Part shown: positions 36,209-43,989 of the stretch, piece after piece | How positions within the stretch are numbered: the first letter of the stretch is position 1 | Layout of the letters: each line of letters begins with the position of its first letter | Origin: Puniceicoccus vermicola | GTDB lineage: Bacteria; Verrucomicrobiota; Verrucomicrobiia; Opitutales; Puniceicoccaceae | Direction: 5' to 3' | Assembly (NCBI RefSeq): GCF_014230055.1 | Contig: NZ_JACHVA010000052.1 | Coordinates: forward strand, 1 to 64,000 | DNA: 64,000 bases | Position numbers and translations under genes: made by a program | Notes under the pieces: generated by a model | What the model was told of the DNA's origin: nothing | The model's input: only the letters and a program-made list of their open reading frames with translations | Databases searched by the model: none

Positions 36209-36266
36209 ATATCATCCAGGTTGATATTTGTGAAATATTTCGTTTTCATGGAAATCATTGATATCA
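36209..36266. promoter_or_regulatory. Candidate OxyR-binding region between katA and oxyR
   Basis: ATATCA-tccaggt-TGATAT (36209-36227) is a perfect 6-bp inverted repeat with a 7-bp spacer, the geometry of an OxyR half-site. A second palindrome, TGATATCA (36259-36266), lies just before the oxyR start. Its position over the divergent promoters suits both activation of katA and autorepression. Confidence 0.45.
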
Positions 36267-36269
36267 TCT

Positions 36270-37166
36270 ATGGAAGTTCATCAGGTTCGGTATTTTGTGG
36301 AGGTGGTGCGCTTGGGGAATTTTACCCGGGCCGCGGAGCGGTGTCATGTGACCCAGCCGACCCTGAGTCACCAGATTCGGAAGTTGGAAGACGAACTGGG
36401 CGAGCCCTTACTACAGCGTCGGAAAAAGGGAACCGCGCCTACCTTTTTCGGTGAGCGATTCTATCCGCGGGCTCTTCGTATTCTTGAAGAGATTGAGAGC
36501 GCGAAGGAGGACGCTCTTTCGTTTTCGACTGAGATCCGGGGAAGGTTGAGGCTCGGCGCGATCCCCACAGTCGCCCCGTACTTGCTACCAGCCCTCATTC
36601 GGGAGGCGACGATTCGGTATCCGGGGTTGTATTTTGAAGTCTCGGAAGAGCCGACCCATGAATTGCTAGCTCAGATGAGACGCGGCTCTTTGGACTTGGC
36701 CCTGGTCAGCCCGCCGATTCTTGGGGAGGACTGGAATTTTCAAAAAATTTGCGATGACGAGCTTCTGGTTACCCTCCCAAAGGATCATTCATTGGCGGGG
36801 GAGAAGGCCATTGCCTTGGTGGACATCGTCGATCGGCCCCTCGTTCTCATGAAAGAAACTCACTGTCTCCGGGGGCAAACGTTGCAGCTCTGTCAGCGAG
36901 CCCAAATCGAGCCAGAAGTGAGGATCGAGAGTTCCCAGTTGGATACCGTATTGGCGATGGTCGAGATTGGTCTCGGGCTCTCCATTACGCCCAAAATGGC
37001 ACTTCCTTTTCTGGGGGGAAGAGACGTTGTTTTTCGTTCCCTGGCGCCGGATCCTCAGTTTCGAAGGGTAAGTCTTGCTTGGCCGAAGCAAACCAGCCGT
37101 ACCCGCGCCTTCGATGCTTTTTTGCAGGTAGCCGGAGAATTGCCCGAAATGGGGCCACCGTCCTAG
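36270..37166 (+). CDS. oxyR: OxyR peroxide-sensing LysR-type regulator
   Basis: 298 residues from ATG 36270 (the TTG four codons earlier is not used). LysR helix-turn-helix: 'GNFTRAAERCHVTQPTLSHQ'. The regulatory domain holds 'ETHCLRGQTLQLC', whose two cysteines fall at residues 199 and 208, the same numbers as the redox pair of E. coli OxyR. Peroxide should oxidise Cys199 to a disulfide with Cys208 and switch on target genes. It diverges from katA, the expected main target. Confidence 0.94.
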   Translation: MEVHQVRYFVEVVRLGNFTRAAERCHVTQPTLSHQIRKLEDELGEPLLQRRKKGTAPTFFGERFYPRALRILEEIESAKEDALSFSTEIRGRLRLGAIPTVAPYLLPALIREATIRYPGLYFEVSEEPTHELLAQMRRGSLDLALVSPPILGEDWNFQKICDDELLVTLPKDHSLAGEKAIALVDIVDRPLVLMKETHCLRGQTLQLCQRAQIEPEVRIESSQLDTVLAMVEIGLGLSITPKMALPFLGGRDVVFRSLAPDPQFRRVSLAWPKQTSRTRAFDAFLQVAGELPEMGPPS

Positions 37167-37170
37167 CGCT

Positions 37171-37728
37171 TCAAATCAGAGTGTTCTCGTCGAGCTCATC
37201 GTCGTCGTCGTCGATGGGGTCATGCTTTACCGGCTTGGGTTGCTTCGGGGGGGCGGGGGGCTTTTCTTCCAGTTTCTCCTCTTCGACCGGGACGACGATT
37301 TTTTCCTCCGCCGGTCCGAGAATGGGTTCTTGGACTGGTTCAGGTTCTTCGGCGGGGGCGACTGGTTCTTCTTGCACGAGCGGGATGGACGATGAGGCCT
37401 CTTCGTGAACCTTTTGGAAAAGATCTCGGCAGCGCTCTTGCATAAGCTCGTAGTCGGATCCGGGGGCAAACCCATGTTCCTTGGCCTCAGTCAGCACTGC
37501 GCGCAGCTCGTTGACCGGATCCTCCACTTTCCAGAGAAGCTCCTTCATCGTTTCATCGGAGTCTGACTGGGCAGCCTCGCCAAGTCGGAAGGGGATCTCG
37601 ACTGCGGCGGCAGTCATACGGTTCCGCAACGGGAAGTCTTCAATGCCGCGGCTAAAGTCGAAAATTGAATCTGTAAGGAGGGAAGCCTCTTTCCAGAGCG
37701 GATATTCGGTAAAATTTTGGTAAGGCAT
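37171..37728 (-). CDS. Four-helix-bundle (S23/IVP-like) protein with acidic Pro-rich tail
   Basis: 185 residues from ATG 37728. Residues 1-115 match the four-helix-bundle family related to the 23S rRNA intervening-sequence protein: 'MPYQNFTEYPLWKEASLLTD' and 'NRMTAAAVEIPFRLGEAAQS'. The tail (about 115-185) is rich in Pro, Glu and Asp, ends in a run of acidic residues, and looks disordered. Family members are often solitary genes of unknown function. The tail is unusual for the family. It lies 49 bp downstream of an unknown gene on the same strand. Confidence 0.65.
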   Translation of the reverse strand: MPYQNFTEYPLWKEASLLTDSIFDFSRGIEDFPLRNRMTAAAVEIPFRLGEAAQSDSDETMKELLWKVEDPVNELRAVLTEAKEHGFAPGSDYELMQERCRDLFQKVHEEASSSIPLVQEEPVAPAEEPEPVQEPILGPAEEKIVVPVEEEKLEEKPPAPPKQPKPVKHDPIDDDDDELDENTLI

Positions 37729-37777
37729 GAGAGAAGAGATAGTGTTGGTATGGTTCGCGGTCAATGCGCAGGCGAGG

Positions 37778-38398
37778 TTATCGCCTTCTCCGATCGTCGG
37801 AGAAGAGCTCCATCTGTGGGGCTTTCACCATGTCGTAGATCTTGAGAAGCCGCAGGAGGTGGAGTGCTTCCGATTTTTGGTAGCTGTAGTTGGCCTCGAT
37901 CCCCTGAAGGAGATTTTCCAAAATGGTGCGGAAGGTGATGATGAAGTCGATCCCGTGTTCTTTCAGCAATTGGATCGACTCCTCGCGATGTGGCTCCGTA
38001 GACGGAAGGCCGGGGAGAACGAGGATTCGGGTGACCGGATCGACCTTTCCGATCAGATCTTGATCTTCGGCAAAATACTTTTCGACGGCATCCAGCACGT
38101 CTTTCTTGAGGAAATCAAAGATCTTACTGCTCTGCTTCAGCATCCGGGGGGTGAATGAAGAGGTGTGCCATCCTTTGACGACTACCAGGGCCCGATGGAT
38201 CGACTGAATGTCTCCCGAAAAGAGCTGAAATCCGCGCGAGGCACTGGGCTCTTCAGGAGCTGGGTTGTAGACTAAGAGATCGACTTCTTCATCTGCGCGT
38301 TTCTTGCGAGCCTGCACCTGGTATTTCCGTAATTGACGAACCAGAAATCCGTTCAATTCGAAATACTCTCGAACAATGTTTTCATCAAATCCTGCCAC
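37778..38398 (-). CDS. Unknown conserved-looking protein, nuclease-like fold possible
   Basis: 206 residues, start GTG 38398. The N-terminal half has 'FDENIVREYFELNGFLVRQL', 'EEVDLLVYNP' and 'RALVVVKGWHT'. The spacing of helix, Glu/Asp beta strand and beta strand with Lys looks like a PD-(D/E)XK nuclease core, but this is weak. The C-terminal half is helical with no motif I know. It may be co-transcribed with the four-helix-bundle gene. No restriction or defence gene is next to it. Confidence 0.6.
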   Translation of the reverse strand: MAGFDENIVREYFELNGFLVRQLRKYQVQARKKRADEEVDLLVYNPAPEEPSASRGFQLFSGDIQSIHRALVVVKGWHTSSFTPRMLKQSSKIFDFLKKDVLDAVEKYFAEDQDLIGKVDPVTRILVLPGLPSTEPHREESIQLLKEHGIDFIITFRTILENLLQGIEANYSYQKSEALHLLRLLKIYDMVKAPQMELFSDDRRRR

Positions 38399-38518
38399 GA
38401 TCTACTCTATGAGTCTCCTGTGATAGATGATGTCGGCTCGCCCGGAGGGTTCAAGCCCGAAGGAACTCACGGAGTCGGCCCGATTGCGTTTGTTCCGGAC
38501 GGAACCGAGGAAGAGTTT

Positions 38519-38556
38519 CTGCGACCGCAGGCCCGCGCAGCTAAAGCTGAGCGGCT
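38519..38556. repeat. 38-bp palindromic repeat, copy 1
   Basis: CTGCGACCGCAG (near-palindrome) followed by GCGCAGCTAAAGCTGAGCGG, which contains the hairpin CAGCT-aa-AGCTG. 36 of 38 bases match copy 2. Confidence 0.8.
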
Positions 38557-38686
38557 TCTTATTTCGGCGACTCACCCAAGCACCGGCTGCTTGAGCTGCC
38601 GACACGTTTGAGCGGTTACTCCGAGTAGGGGAGTAGCTTCAGCTGCCCCCATTGCGTTTTTTTGGCCGGTATCTTGGCAGAGCCTT

Positions 38687-38724
38687 CTGCGATCGCAGGA
38701 CCGCGCAGCTAAAGCTGAGCGGCT
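38687..38724. repeat. 38-bp palindromic repeat, copy 2
   Basis: CTGCGATCGCAG is here a perfect 12-bp palindrome, followed by the same CAGCT-aa-AGCTG hairpin. Same orientation as copy 1, 168 bp away. Two hairpins per unit is also the layout of the 125-bp family, but the sequences are different. Confidence 0.8.
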
Positions 38725-38756
38725 ACTTTTTCCGCACAACGGGTTTCAGGCTCAAT

Positions 38757-40295
38757 CTATTCGGTAATGATCTCGAAGAGAGTGACCGTGCCACTGACTT
38801 CGAAGGCGACGGCCAAAAGCGGCGATCCGGTTGGGCTCTCCTTGGCTGGGATCACGATCATGCCTTCGGGAGCGAGGTCTCCTGCGGTTCCCTTGGCGGG
38901 ATCTCCGGAAAAATTGCGGGTGTTGACGTAGGTTAGCCACTCGGGGGCGGTTGGATCGCTAAGGTCGAAGGCCATGATTCCCCCGACTCGTTCCAAGCCT
39001 AGGAAGAGGAGAGGGGTTCCGTCGATTACTGCCGAGGTGATGGCTTCGGGCTCAGGACCTTTATCATCGCTTCGGTTATCGAAAGAGTCGTTCTCGTCGT
39101 TGTTGGAGTTGAAGTTTTCGGGGATGAGTTCGGCTAGCTTTTCTTCAATCAACGAGCCGCTGTCATAGATGATGGCTCCATTGGCATCCAGAATTGAAAA
39201 GGATCGGCCACCAAAGTTGTAGAGCTCTTCATATTCGCCGTCGCCATCGATATCTCCCAGGGTGTTCGTGACCTTGAGGCGACCGAGGTTCTTTTTGGAG
39301 AGGAGCTCATCGGCATTGGGAAAAGCTTCTGTATCCAGAGTCAGGTCCTTCACGCGAACCTCCTCGCTCCAGCCGTCGTAGTCCCGTGCGTCGCCTTCGT
39401 TTGCCGTCGCAAAGTAAAGCTCACCGCCGATCTCGATGGCGGTGATCGTGTCAGGCTGGTAGAGTCCGTAAACGGGCCAGTTGCGGATGCGGATCTCCTT
39501 GTCTTTGTCACTGGCATCAAACGGGATCTCGCGATGGTCCTGGAATCCGAGACCGACGATGGCGGTGATCGCCATCTCATTCAGATCGATGATGCCTACG
39601 GCGTTGCTTTCCTGAAGGGTGACCATCGCCATCTGGCCGTCGGGTGAGACGGCGATGTATTCCGGCTCCAGATTCTGAGAAAGCGAGGAATTTGGATTGC
39701 CCGGACTGATGCCCTCGATCTCCATCCCATCAAAAGCTGTGAAGGGGAGGGTGACCGCCTCGGGGAAACCTGCCGAAAGGTCGGAGGGTATCTCGATGAT
39801 CGAAACTGAACCCTCAGGGTCGATGGAATAGTCGTCGGAGGGTTCTCCTTCATTTGCGCAGAGGAGCATCTGGCCGTTCGGCGTGAAAGTCACCATGTCG
39901 GGCAGAGCACCGACTTCAACCTGACTCAGCGGATTACCCTCGCGATCAAAGAAGGCCACCAATCCTGGATCTGTGTTGGGATCTGCTGAAATGGCAAGAG
40001 CGATCAAACCCTCGTGGACCGCGACGGACTGGACATCGGCACCGAGACTGTCGATGGTGATCGAGAAGGAACGAGTGGGATTGGAAACGTCGGAAATATC
40101 GATCACGTCGATGCCGGGAAGGTCTCCATTGACGACATACAACTGCTTGGATTCGGGATCGAATTGAAGAATTTCAGCAGCTGACTCGTCGAAGACTCCC
40201 GTTTTCCAAGTGCCGACCGGTTTTAAGGTCAGGGCGCTGGCGGAGATCGCCGGAAGCAGGATGAGCGAGGAAAGAGTGGCGATGGATCGTTTCAT
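38757..40295 (-). CDS. Secreted choice-of-anchor I family protein
   Basis: 512 residues. Signal peptide to about residue 21 (ASA|LTLK). The mature part is a beta-propeller-like protein with the choice-of-anchor I signature: 'LQFDPESKQLYVVNGDLPGI', 'LPDMVTFTPNGQMLLCANEG' and 'LEPEYIAVSPDGQMAMVTLQ', then 'ATANEGDARDYDGWSEEVRV' and 'EAITSAVIDG'. A Ca-binding-like loop 'GDIDGDGEYEE' lies near 345. These proteins are cell-surface or periplasmic and often linked to phosphatase modules; exact activity unknown. No C-terminal anchor is present. It is monocistronic, downstream of a porin gene. Confidence 0.85.
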   Translation of the reverse strand: MKRSIATLSSLILLPAISASALTLKPVGTWKTGVFDESAAEILQFDPESKQLYVVNGDLPGIDVIDISDVSNPTRSFSITIDSLGADVQSVAVHEGLIALAISADPNTDPGLVAFFDREGNPLSQVEVGALPDMVTFTPNGQMLLCANEGEPSDDYSIDPEGSVSIIEIPSDLSAGFPEAVTLPFTAFDGMEIEGISPGNPNSSLSQNLEPEYIAVSPDGQMAMVTLQESNAVGIIDLNEMAITAIVGLGFQDHREIPFDASDKDKEIRIRNWPVYGLYQPDTITAIEIGGELYFATANEGDARDYDGWSEEVRVKDLTLDTEAFPNADELLSKKNLGRLKVTNTLGDIDGDGEYEELYNFGGRSFSILDANGAIIYDSGSLIEEKLAELIPENFNSNNDENDSFDNRSDDKGPEPEAITSAVIDGTPLLFLGLERVGGIMAFDLSDPTAPEWLTYVNTRNFSGDPAKGTAGDLAPEGMIVIPAKESPTGSPLLAVAFEVSGTVTLFEIITE

Positions 40296-40321
40296 GGGTT
40301 TAAAAAAATCGAAGCATGACT

Positions 40322-40374
40322 TGTCACAGGTTTTACCGGCTTGGACAAGCGGGTAGCTTCGAAACTCTGTGACA
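40322..40374 (-). promoter_or_regulatory. Inverted repeat TGTCACAG ... CTGTGACA upstream of the choice-of-anchor I gene
   Basis: TGTCACAG (40322-40329) and CTGTGACA (40367-40374) are perfect inverted 8-bp arms, 27-79 bp before the start codon. TGTCACA also occurs upstream of the porin gene (41917-41923). Pho-box half sites have a related sequence (CTGTCAT/C), so phosphate control is possible but unproven. The remaining 40375-40533 holds nothing I can support. Confidence 0.3.
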
Positions 40375-40533
40375 TTCTCGATACAGAGGGAGAGGGGACC
40401 GGGACCATTCGTGATTCCGGTATACCTAGTGTTGGAACCCCCTGATCTGGAGTTGTCGCTCGATAACCACGGTTGGATCTGTGGCCTCTTTCTGAAAACT
40501 AAAGTTCGCTGATCCTAAGCGCGTAGAGCTGTA

Positions 40534-40566
40534 CAAAAAAAGCGGGCCGGATTGCTCCGGCCCGCT
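40534..40566 (-). terminator. Terminator of the porin gene
   Basis: AGCGGGCCGGA (40541-40551) pairs with TCCGGCCCGCT (40556-40566), loop of four. On the minus strand a run of eight T/U follows. It is 39 bp after the porin stop. Confidence 0.88.
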
Positions 40567-40605
40567 CGGGATTTGTCCAACTGATAAGAAGGATTGAGAA
40601 TTTAA

Positions 40606-41808
40606 TTAGAAGCGCATGCGAAGGGCACCGTAAACGGTGACGGCTTCGACTTGGTCAGTTCCTTCGTTTTCGAGGGTGGAGTAGGCTACGCCGCCCATGA
40701 CCTTCAGGTTGTTGCCGGAGATGTAGTAGTTCGCTCCGAGATACCAGGACTGCCATTTGTCGCCTTCGTCGGCGTCGGAGTCACCCTTGGCATCGTCGAT
40801 CGCAGCACGACCGAGGTAGCGGGACTGAACACCAATCGTGTCGCTGGTGTTGGAGTCAAGATAGTCGTATTGACCGACGATCTGCAGCTTGGGAGTGACG
40901 TAGAACCAAGGCATCACAACTACACCAGTGACGTCTGCCTCTTCTTCGGTGAGCGTTCCCCAGAGGAGGTTACCCATGATCCCGAAAGCACCGACTTCGA
41001 ATTCGGCCCCGAGCGAGTAAGATTGCTCAAACTGATAGGCTTCGTCGCTGTCGTTGTCTTGATTCTGAATGGTGTCGAAGAAGATACCTGCTGACATGTC
41101 TTCGGGAAGATAGTCGCTTGCATCGAAACCGGCGCGGAGATTGTATTGGAAGTGTGAATCCAAGTCGGAGTCGATCACGTTGTCGTTCTCGTTCTCACCG
41201 TTGAAAATACCGGCGACCAGTGCGATCGGCCCAGCTTCCCCTTCGGCCCACATTCCGACGTTCTTTTCGGCGGCGAAGAAGTTGGCAGCGTAGGAGCGCT
41301 CAATGGTGATGATGTCAGTCGAGGAAGTCGCTTCTTCCATGCCGATGACCGGCTTGGTCTTTCCGACTCCGATGTCCACACCGTCGATACCGGTGTAAAC
41401 CATGGTCCCGGTATCGAGGTTCGCGCCTTCAGGGAGAAGGTTCATCCGGAAGTCGAACTTCAGGTTCTGATAGAGAGAGCCCTGGGTTCCGATGCGGAGA
41501 CGGCGGATTTCAAAAGTGCTATAGTCGTTGGTCGGTGCACCATCGACGTCCGAGGACGGAGAAACGTATCCGAACTGGAACTGTGCACGACCGCGGATGA
41601 CCAGCTTCTTCGTGTCGCTGCGCTTAGGAGTCACATAGACCGGATCCTTGTCAGAGGAGGATCCTTTCATGCTGTTTGCCTGCGCCTCGGTGATGAAGCC
41701 GTTTGCTACTAGCGTATCCAAAAGTTGAGCATCAGCCGCTGAGGCAGATCCAACTCCGAGCAACGCACCTGCAGCCATAAGGCCGAGGATCTTCGTTTTA
41801 TTCTTCAT
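40606..41808 (-). CDS. OprP/OprO-type outer-membrane porin
   Basis: 400 residues. Signal peptide to residue 24 (ASA|ADAQ), then a short helical 'LLDTLVANGFITEAQANSMK' segment typical of this porin type. A 16-strand beta barrel follows ('LVIRGRAQFQFGYV', 'FEIRRLRIGTQGSLYQNLKF' near the start; C-terminal Phe in 'YGALRMRF'). The family (phosphate-selective porins O and P) passes phosphate or polyphosphate in Pseudomonas; the specificity here is inferred only. Followed by a strong terminator. Confidence 0.9.
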   Translation of the reverse strand: MKNKTKILGLMAAGALLGVGSASAADAQLLDTLVANGFITEAQANSMKGSSSDKDPVYVTPKRSDTKKLVIRGRAQFQFGYVSPSSDVDGAPTNDYSTFEIRRLRIGTQGSLYQNLKFDFRMNLLPEGANLDTGTMVYTGIDGVDIGVGKTKPVIGMEEATSSTDIITIERSYAANFFAAEKNVGMWAEGEAGPIALVAGIFNGENENDNVIDSDLDSHFQYNLRAGFDASDYLPEDMSAGIFFDTIQNQDNDSDEAYQFEQSYSLGAEFEVGAFGIMGNLLWGTLTEEEADVTGVVVMPWFYVTPKLQIVGQYDYLDSNTSDTIGVQSRYLGRAAIDDAKGDSDADEGDKWQSWYLGANYYISGNNLKVMGGVAYSTLENEGTDQVEAVTVYGALRMRF

Positions 41809-42153
41809 GTCTGGGTTTTGTTGTTTTGTTTTCGTGGCCAGTAATTTTTGTAAGCCAGCGCGATCGAATCCGCGTCTCTCTATACGGGCAATCCCGAATC
41901 AGATTTGTGTCTGTATTGTCACAATGCCCCTATAGTCTCGGCGCAAGGCTGTTGTCGGCTTTGGGCAGGGGAGGCGAATCTGATGAGCTGTGGACGAGAG
42001 TTGGCGAGCCTTTGGAATGGGAACGGAAGGCGTCTTTGGGGCCGCGATTGGAGTTTCGACCTCGATGGTTTTCCTTCTTGTCCGGTTTAGCGCGGTTCTC
42101 GAGCGTCCCGGGGCGGGCCTCGATTTTATCCGGTCTTCGAGTCGTATTCAGGA
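41809..42153. other. Region without a well-supported gene
   Basis: The plus-strand frame 41826-42212 is open but has no recognisable feature and poor protein character. It may be the damaged 5' part of the next small gene. TGTGTCT-gtat-TGTCACA (41906-41923) repeats TGT..C at an 11-bp spacing, reminiscent of a Pho box, about 100 bp before the porin start, but it points the opposite way. Confidence 0.4.
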
Positions 42154-42450
42154 TTGAAAATACAGGAAGTGGCGGAGGGCGAGAGGATCTCCGAGTTTCT
42201 GCTTCAGGTTGAAGGGGAGGATTTCTCGGGTAACGCCGTAACCAAGGTATGGAGTTTGAAGCTGAAAGAGGGAGGTTCAGGTCGGGAGAGGATTGAGCCG
42301 GAGGATCTTTTTGTTTCTGAGCCGAGGGGAGAAGAGATTGTCTTGGTGGATCGAGTGGGTTTTGGGTCCCATGCGGACCGGCCGGGATTGCTTTTCAATT
42401 ATCGAATCGAGAGGGTTCGCGTCTCGGTGATCCGTCCTGACAAGGAATGA
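42154..42450 (+). CDS. Short unknown protein, possibly remnant
   Basis: 98 residues from TTG 42154, with protein-like composition: 'GERISEFLLQVEGEDFSGNA', 'IEPEDLFVSEPRGEEIVLVD', 'YRIERVRVSVIRPD'. Not recognised. In the same frame a stop (TAG at 42088) lies 63 bp upstream, while another open frame covers 41826-42212. The gene may therefore be the 3' part of a frame-shifted or truncated gene. No ribosome site was found. Confidence 0.35.
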   Translation: MKIQEVAEGERISEFLLQVEGEDFSGNAVTKVWSLKLKEGGSGRERIEPEDLFVSEPRGEEIVLVDRVGFGSHADRPGLLFNYRIERVRVSVIRPDKE

Positions 42451-42618
42451 TCTTTTGTGCCAGCTCTCGGGCTTCTGGGATTGCTCATTTTCCGGCAGTG
42501 GAGATTGAATCGTCGGGAGTTGTGAGGGAAATCCTTATCGTTTTCGCGGCACGTATTTTTCGAAATAGGAGCAGTGGGCTTTCTGTCTTGCCGGATATTT
42601 TCGGCTCGGTAGAGTTTT

Positions 42619-43854
42619 ATGATCATGAGTGCGCGTGGCATTTTTGACCGTTTTATCCGCCGCCCTTTAATTCTGGGTGGTCTCTTCATGGTAGTTTGCC
42701 TGAGGGGAGAGGAGGAAACCTATTCGGAATGGACCGGGATTGACGGGCGCACTTTGGAAGCTCGCATCAATTTTGTCGAAAAAGGGTTGGTGCGGATGGA
42801 GCGCGTGGATGGAGTTGTCTTCGATATTCCGATTGAGCGCTTTGCCGAGAAGGATCGTTCAAAGATTCTGGCTTGGAAGCCGCCTCAGATCGAAGTGCCC
42901 GAAGCGGATGATGCGGTCTTGGTTCTCGAAACGGAAAATGGACGGGGCAGTGGCTTCTTGGTCCAGAGTATGGGAGAGGTCTGGGTTTACACGAATCAGC
43001 ACGTGATCGGCGATGCCTCTTCGGTGCGAGCCATGGACACTCATGGGAATGAGATTGAGCTGGGGCGTTTAGAGATTGCTAAGGATCGGGATATTGCCCG
43101 ATTCAGGACCTCGACCAACCGTGGCTTGGAATTGTCCTCGGGCACCAAGACGGGTGAGAAAATTGTCGTTTTCGGCAACAGTCAGGGGACTGGAGTGATT
43201 ACTCGTAGTAAGGGAGAGGTCTTGGGCATTTCCTGGAAAACGGTGGAGGTCTCTGCAGAGATCGTTTCCGGAAATTCGGGTGGGCCAGTGATGACCGAAG
43301 AAGGAGAGGTCTTGGGGATTTCCACTTATGTCCAATTTGGCGAATACTCTGCAGATCGCACTGTGGAAGATACCCGGTATGAGAAGCCGCGGCGTTTTGC
43401 CCTGAGGCTTGATCGGCCCATCGACTTTGTTGAAGTGACTCGCTGGGATTATGAGCAGGTATACAATACACTCCACGAACATTTTTCCGTGTTCGACGAG
43501 AGCTTCGCTTTTGCGATGACGATTCTTTCTGACCCTACCGGGCGAGTGATGACGGGTAATTTTGATTCTTCGGAGGTCGTAAAGATCGCTGAAGATCATA
43601 ACGACGATGTTGCCCGGATTCCGGGATTAGCGAGCTCGGGAATCTCCTATCGCAGTAAGGTTCGTAAAATTTCCTCCCGTTTTATCGATACTCTGGAGGA
43701 TGCCTACCGGGTTGGAGAGAATTCTCTCAAAGAGGCTCGGTTCTCACTGCGTGACGAGCGTTTTGGCTGGTTTCAGTCGCAGATCAAAGAGCGAGAGGAG
43801 ATGCAGGCGGGTTTGAAGCAAGAGGTAGAACGAGTTGAAAATTCCTTCAATTGA
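42619..43854 (+). CDS. SHD1-trypsin-like serine protease, secreted
   Basis: 411 residues. The N-terminal signal or anchor helix (about 15-28) is followed by an SHD1-like domain (34-85; 'YSEWTGIDGRTLEARI'). A trypsin/DegP-type protease domain comes next: His128 in 'VYTNQHVIG', Asp158 in 'AKDRDIARF', Ser220 in 'VSGNSGGPVM'. The C-terminal third (about 270-411) is helical with a coiled coil and no PDZ. All three catalytic residues are present. SHD1 plus protease is a combination typical of planctomycetes and verrucomicrobia. ATG 42619 or 42625. It converges on the bcs operon; a link to cellulose export is not supported. Confidence 0.85.
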   Translation: MIMSARGIFDRFIRRPLILGGLFMVVCLRGEEETYSEWTGIDGRTLEARINFVEKGLVRMERVDGVVFDIPIERFAEKDRSKILAWKPPQIEVPEADDAVLVLETENGRGSGFLVQSMGEVWVYTNQHVIGDASSVRAMDTHGNEIELGRLEIAKDRDIARFRTSTNRGLELSSGTKTGEKIVVFGNSQGTGVITRSKGEVLGISWKTVEVSAEIVSGNSGGPVMTEEGEVLGISTYVQFGEYSADRTVEDTRYEKPRRFALRLDRPIDFVEVTRWDYEQVYNTLHEHFSVFDESFAFAMTILSDPTGRVMTGNFDSSEVVKIAEDHNDDVARIPGLASSGISYRSKVRKISSRFIDTLEDAYRVGENSLKEARFSLRDERFGWFQSQIKEREEMQAGLKQEVERVENSFN

Positions 43855-43989
43855 GTCAGTGCTACCTTTTTCACAGGAGGGCTCAGCACTCTACCGCCAC
43901 CTCCCTTGCGGTCTCGTTGACTTGAGAAAGCTCGACCAGCTTCAGGTGTAGATTCGGACCCAGGTCCGGCAACCGGGGCGAACCGCAAG

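Larger units (their letters stand above)
38399..38756. other. Intergenic region with palindromic repeats, no gene
   Basis: 358 bp with no supported frame. It contains two copies of a 38-bp palindromic element (listed separately) and between them further short palindromes such as CAGCTgccgacacg and GAGTAGcttCAGCTGC. This suggests a degraded array of the same element type. Confidence 0.7.

Noticed and set aside
37778-38398. Restriction-modification system
   Set aside because: Only a weak nuclease-like pattern is present and no methyltransferase or specificity gene lies nearby.
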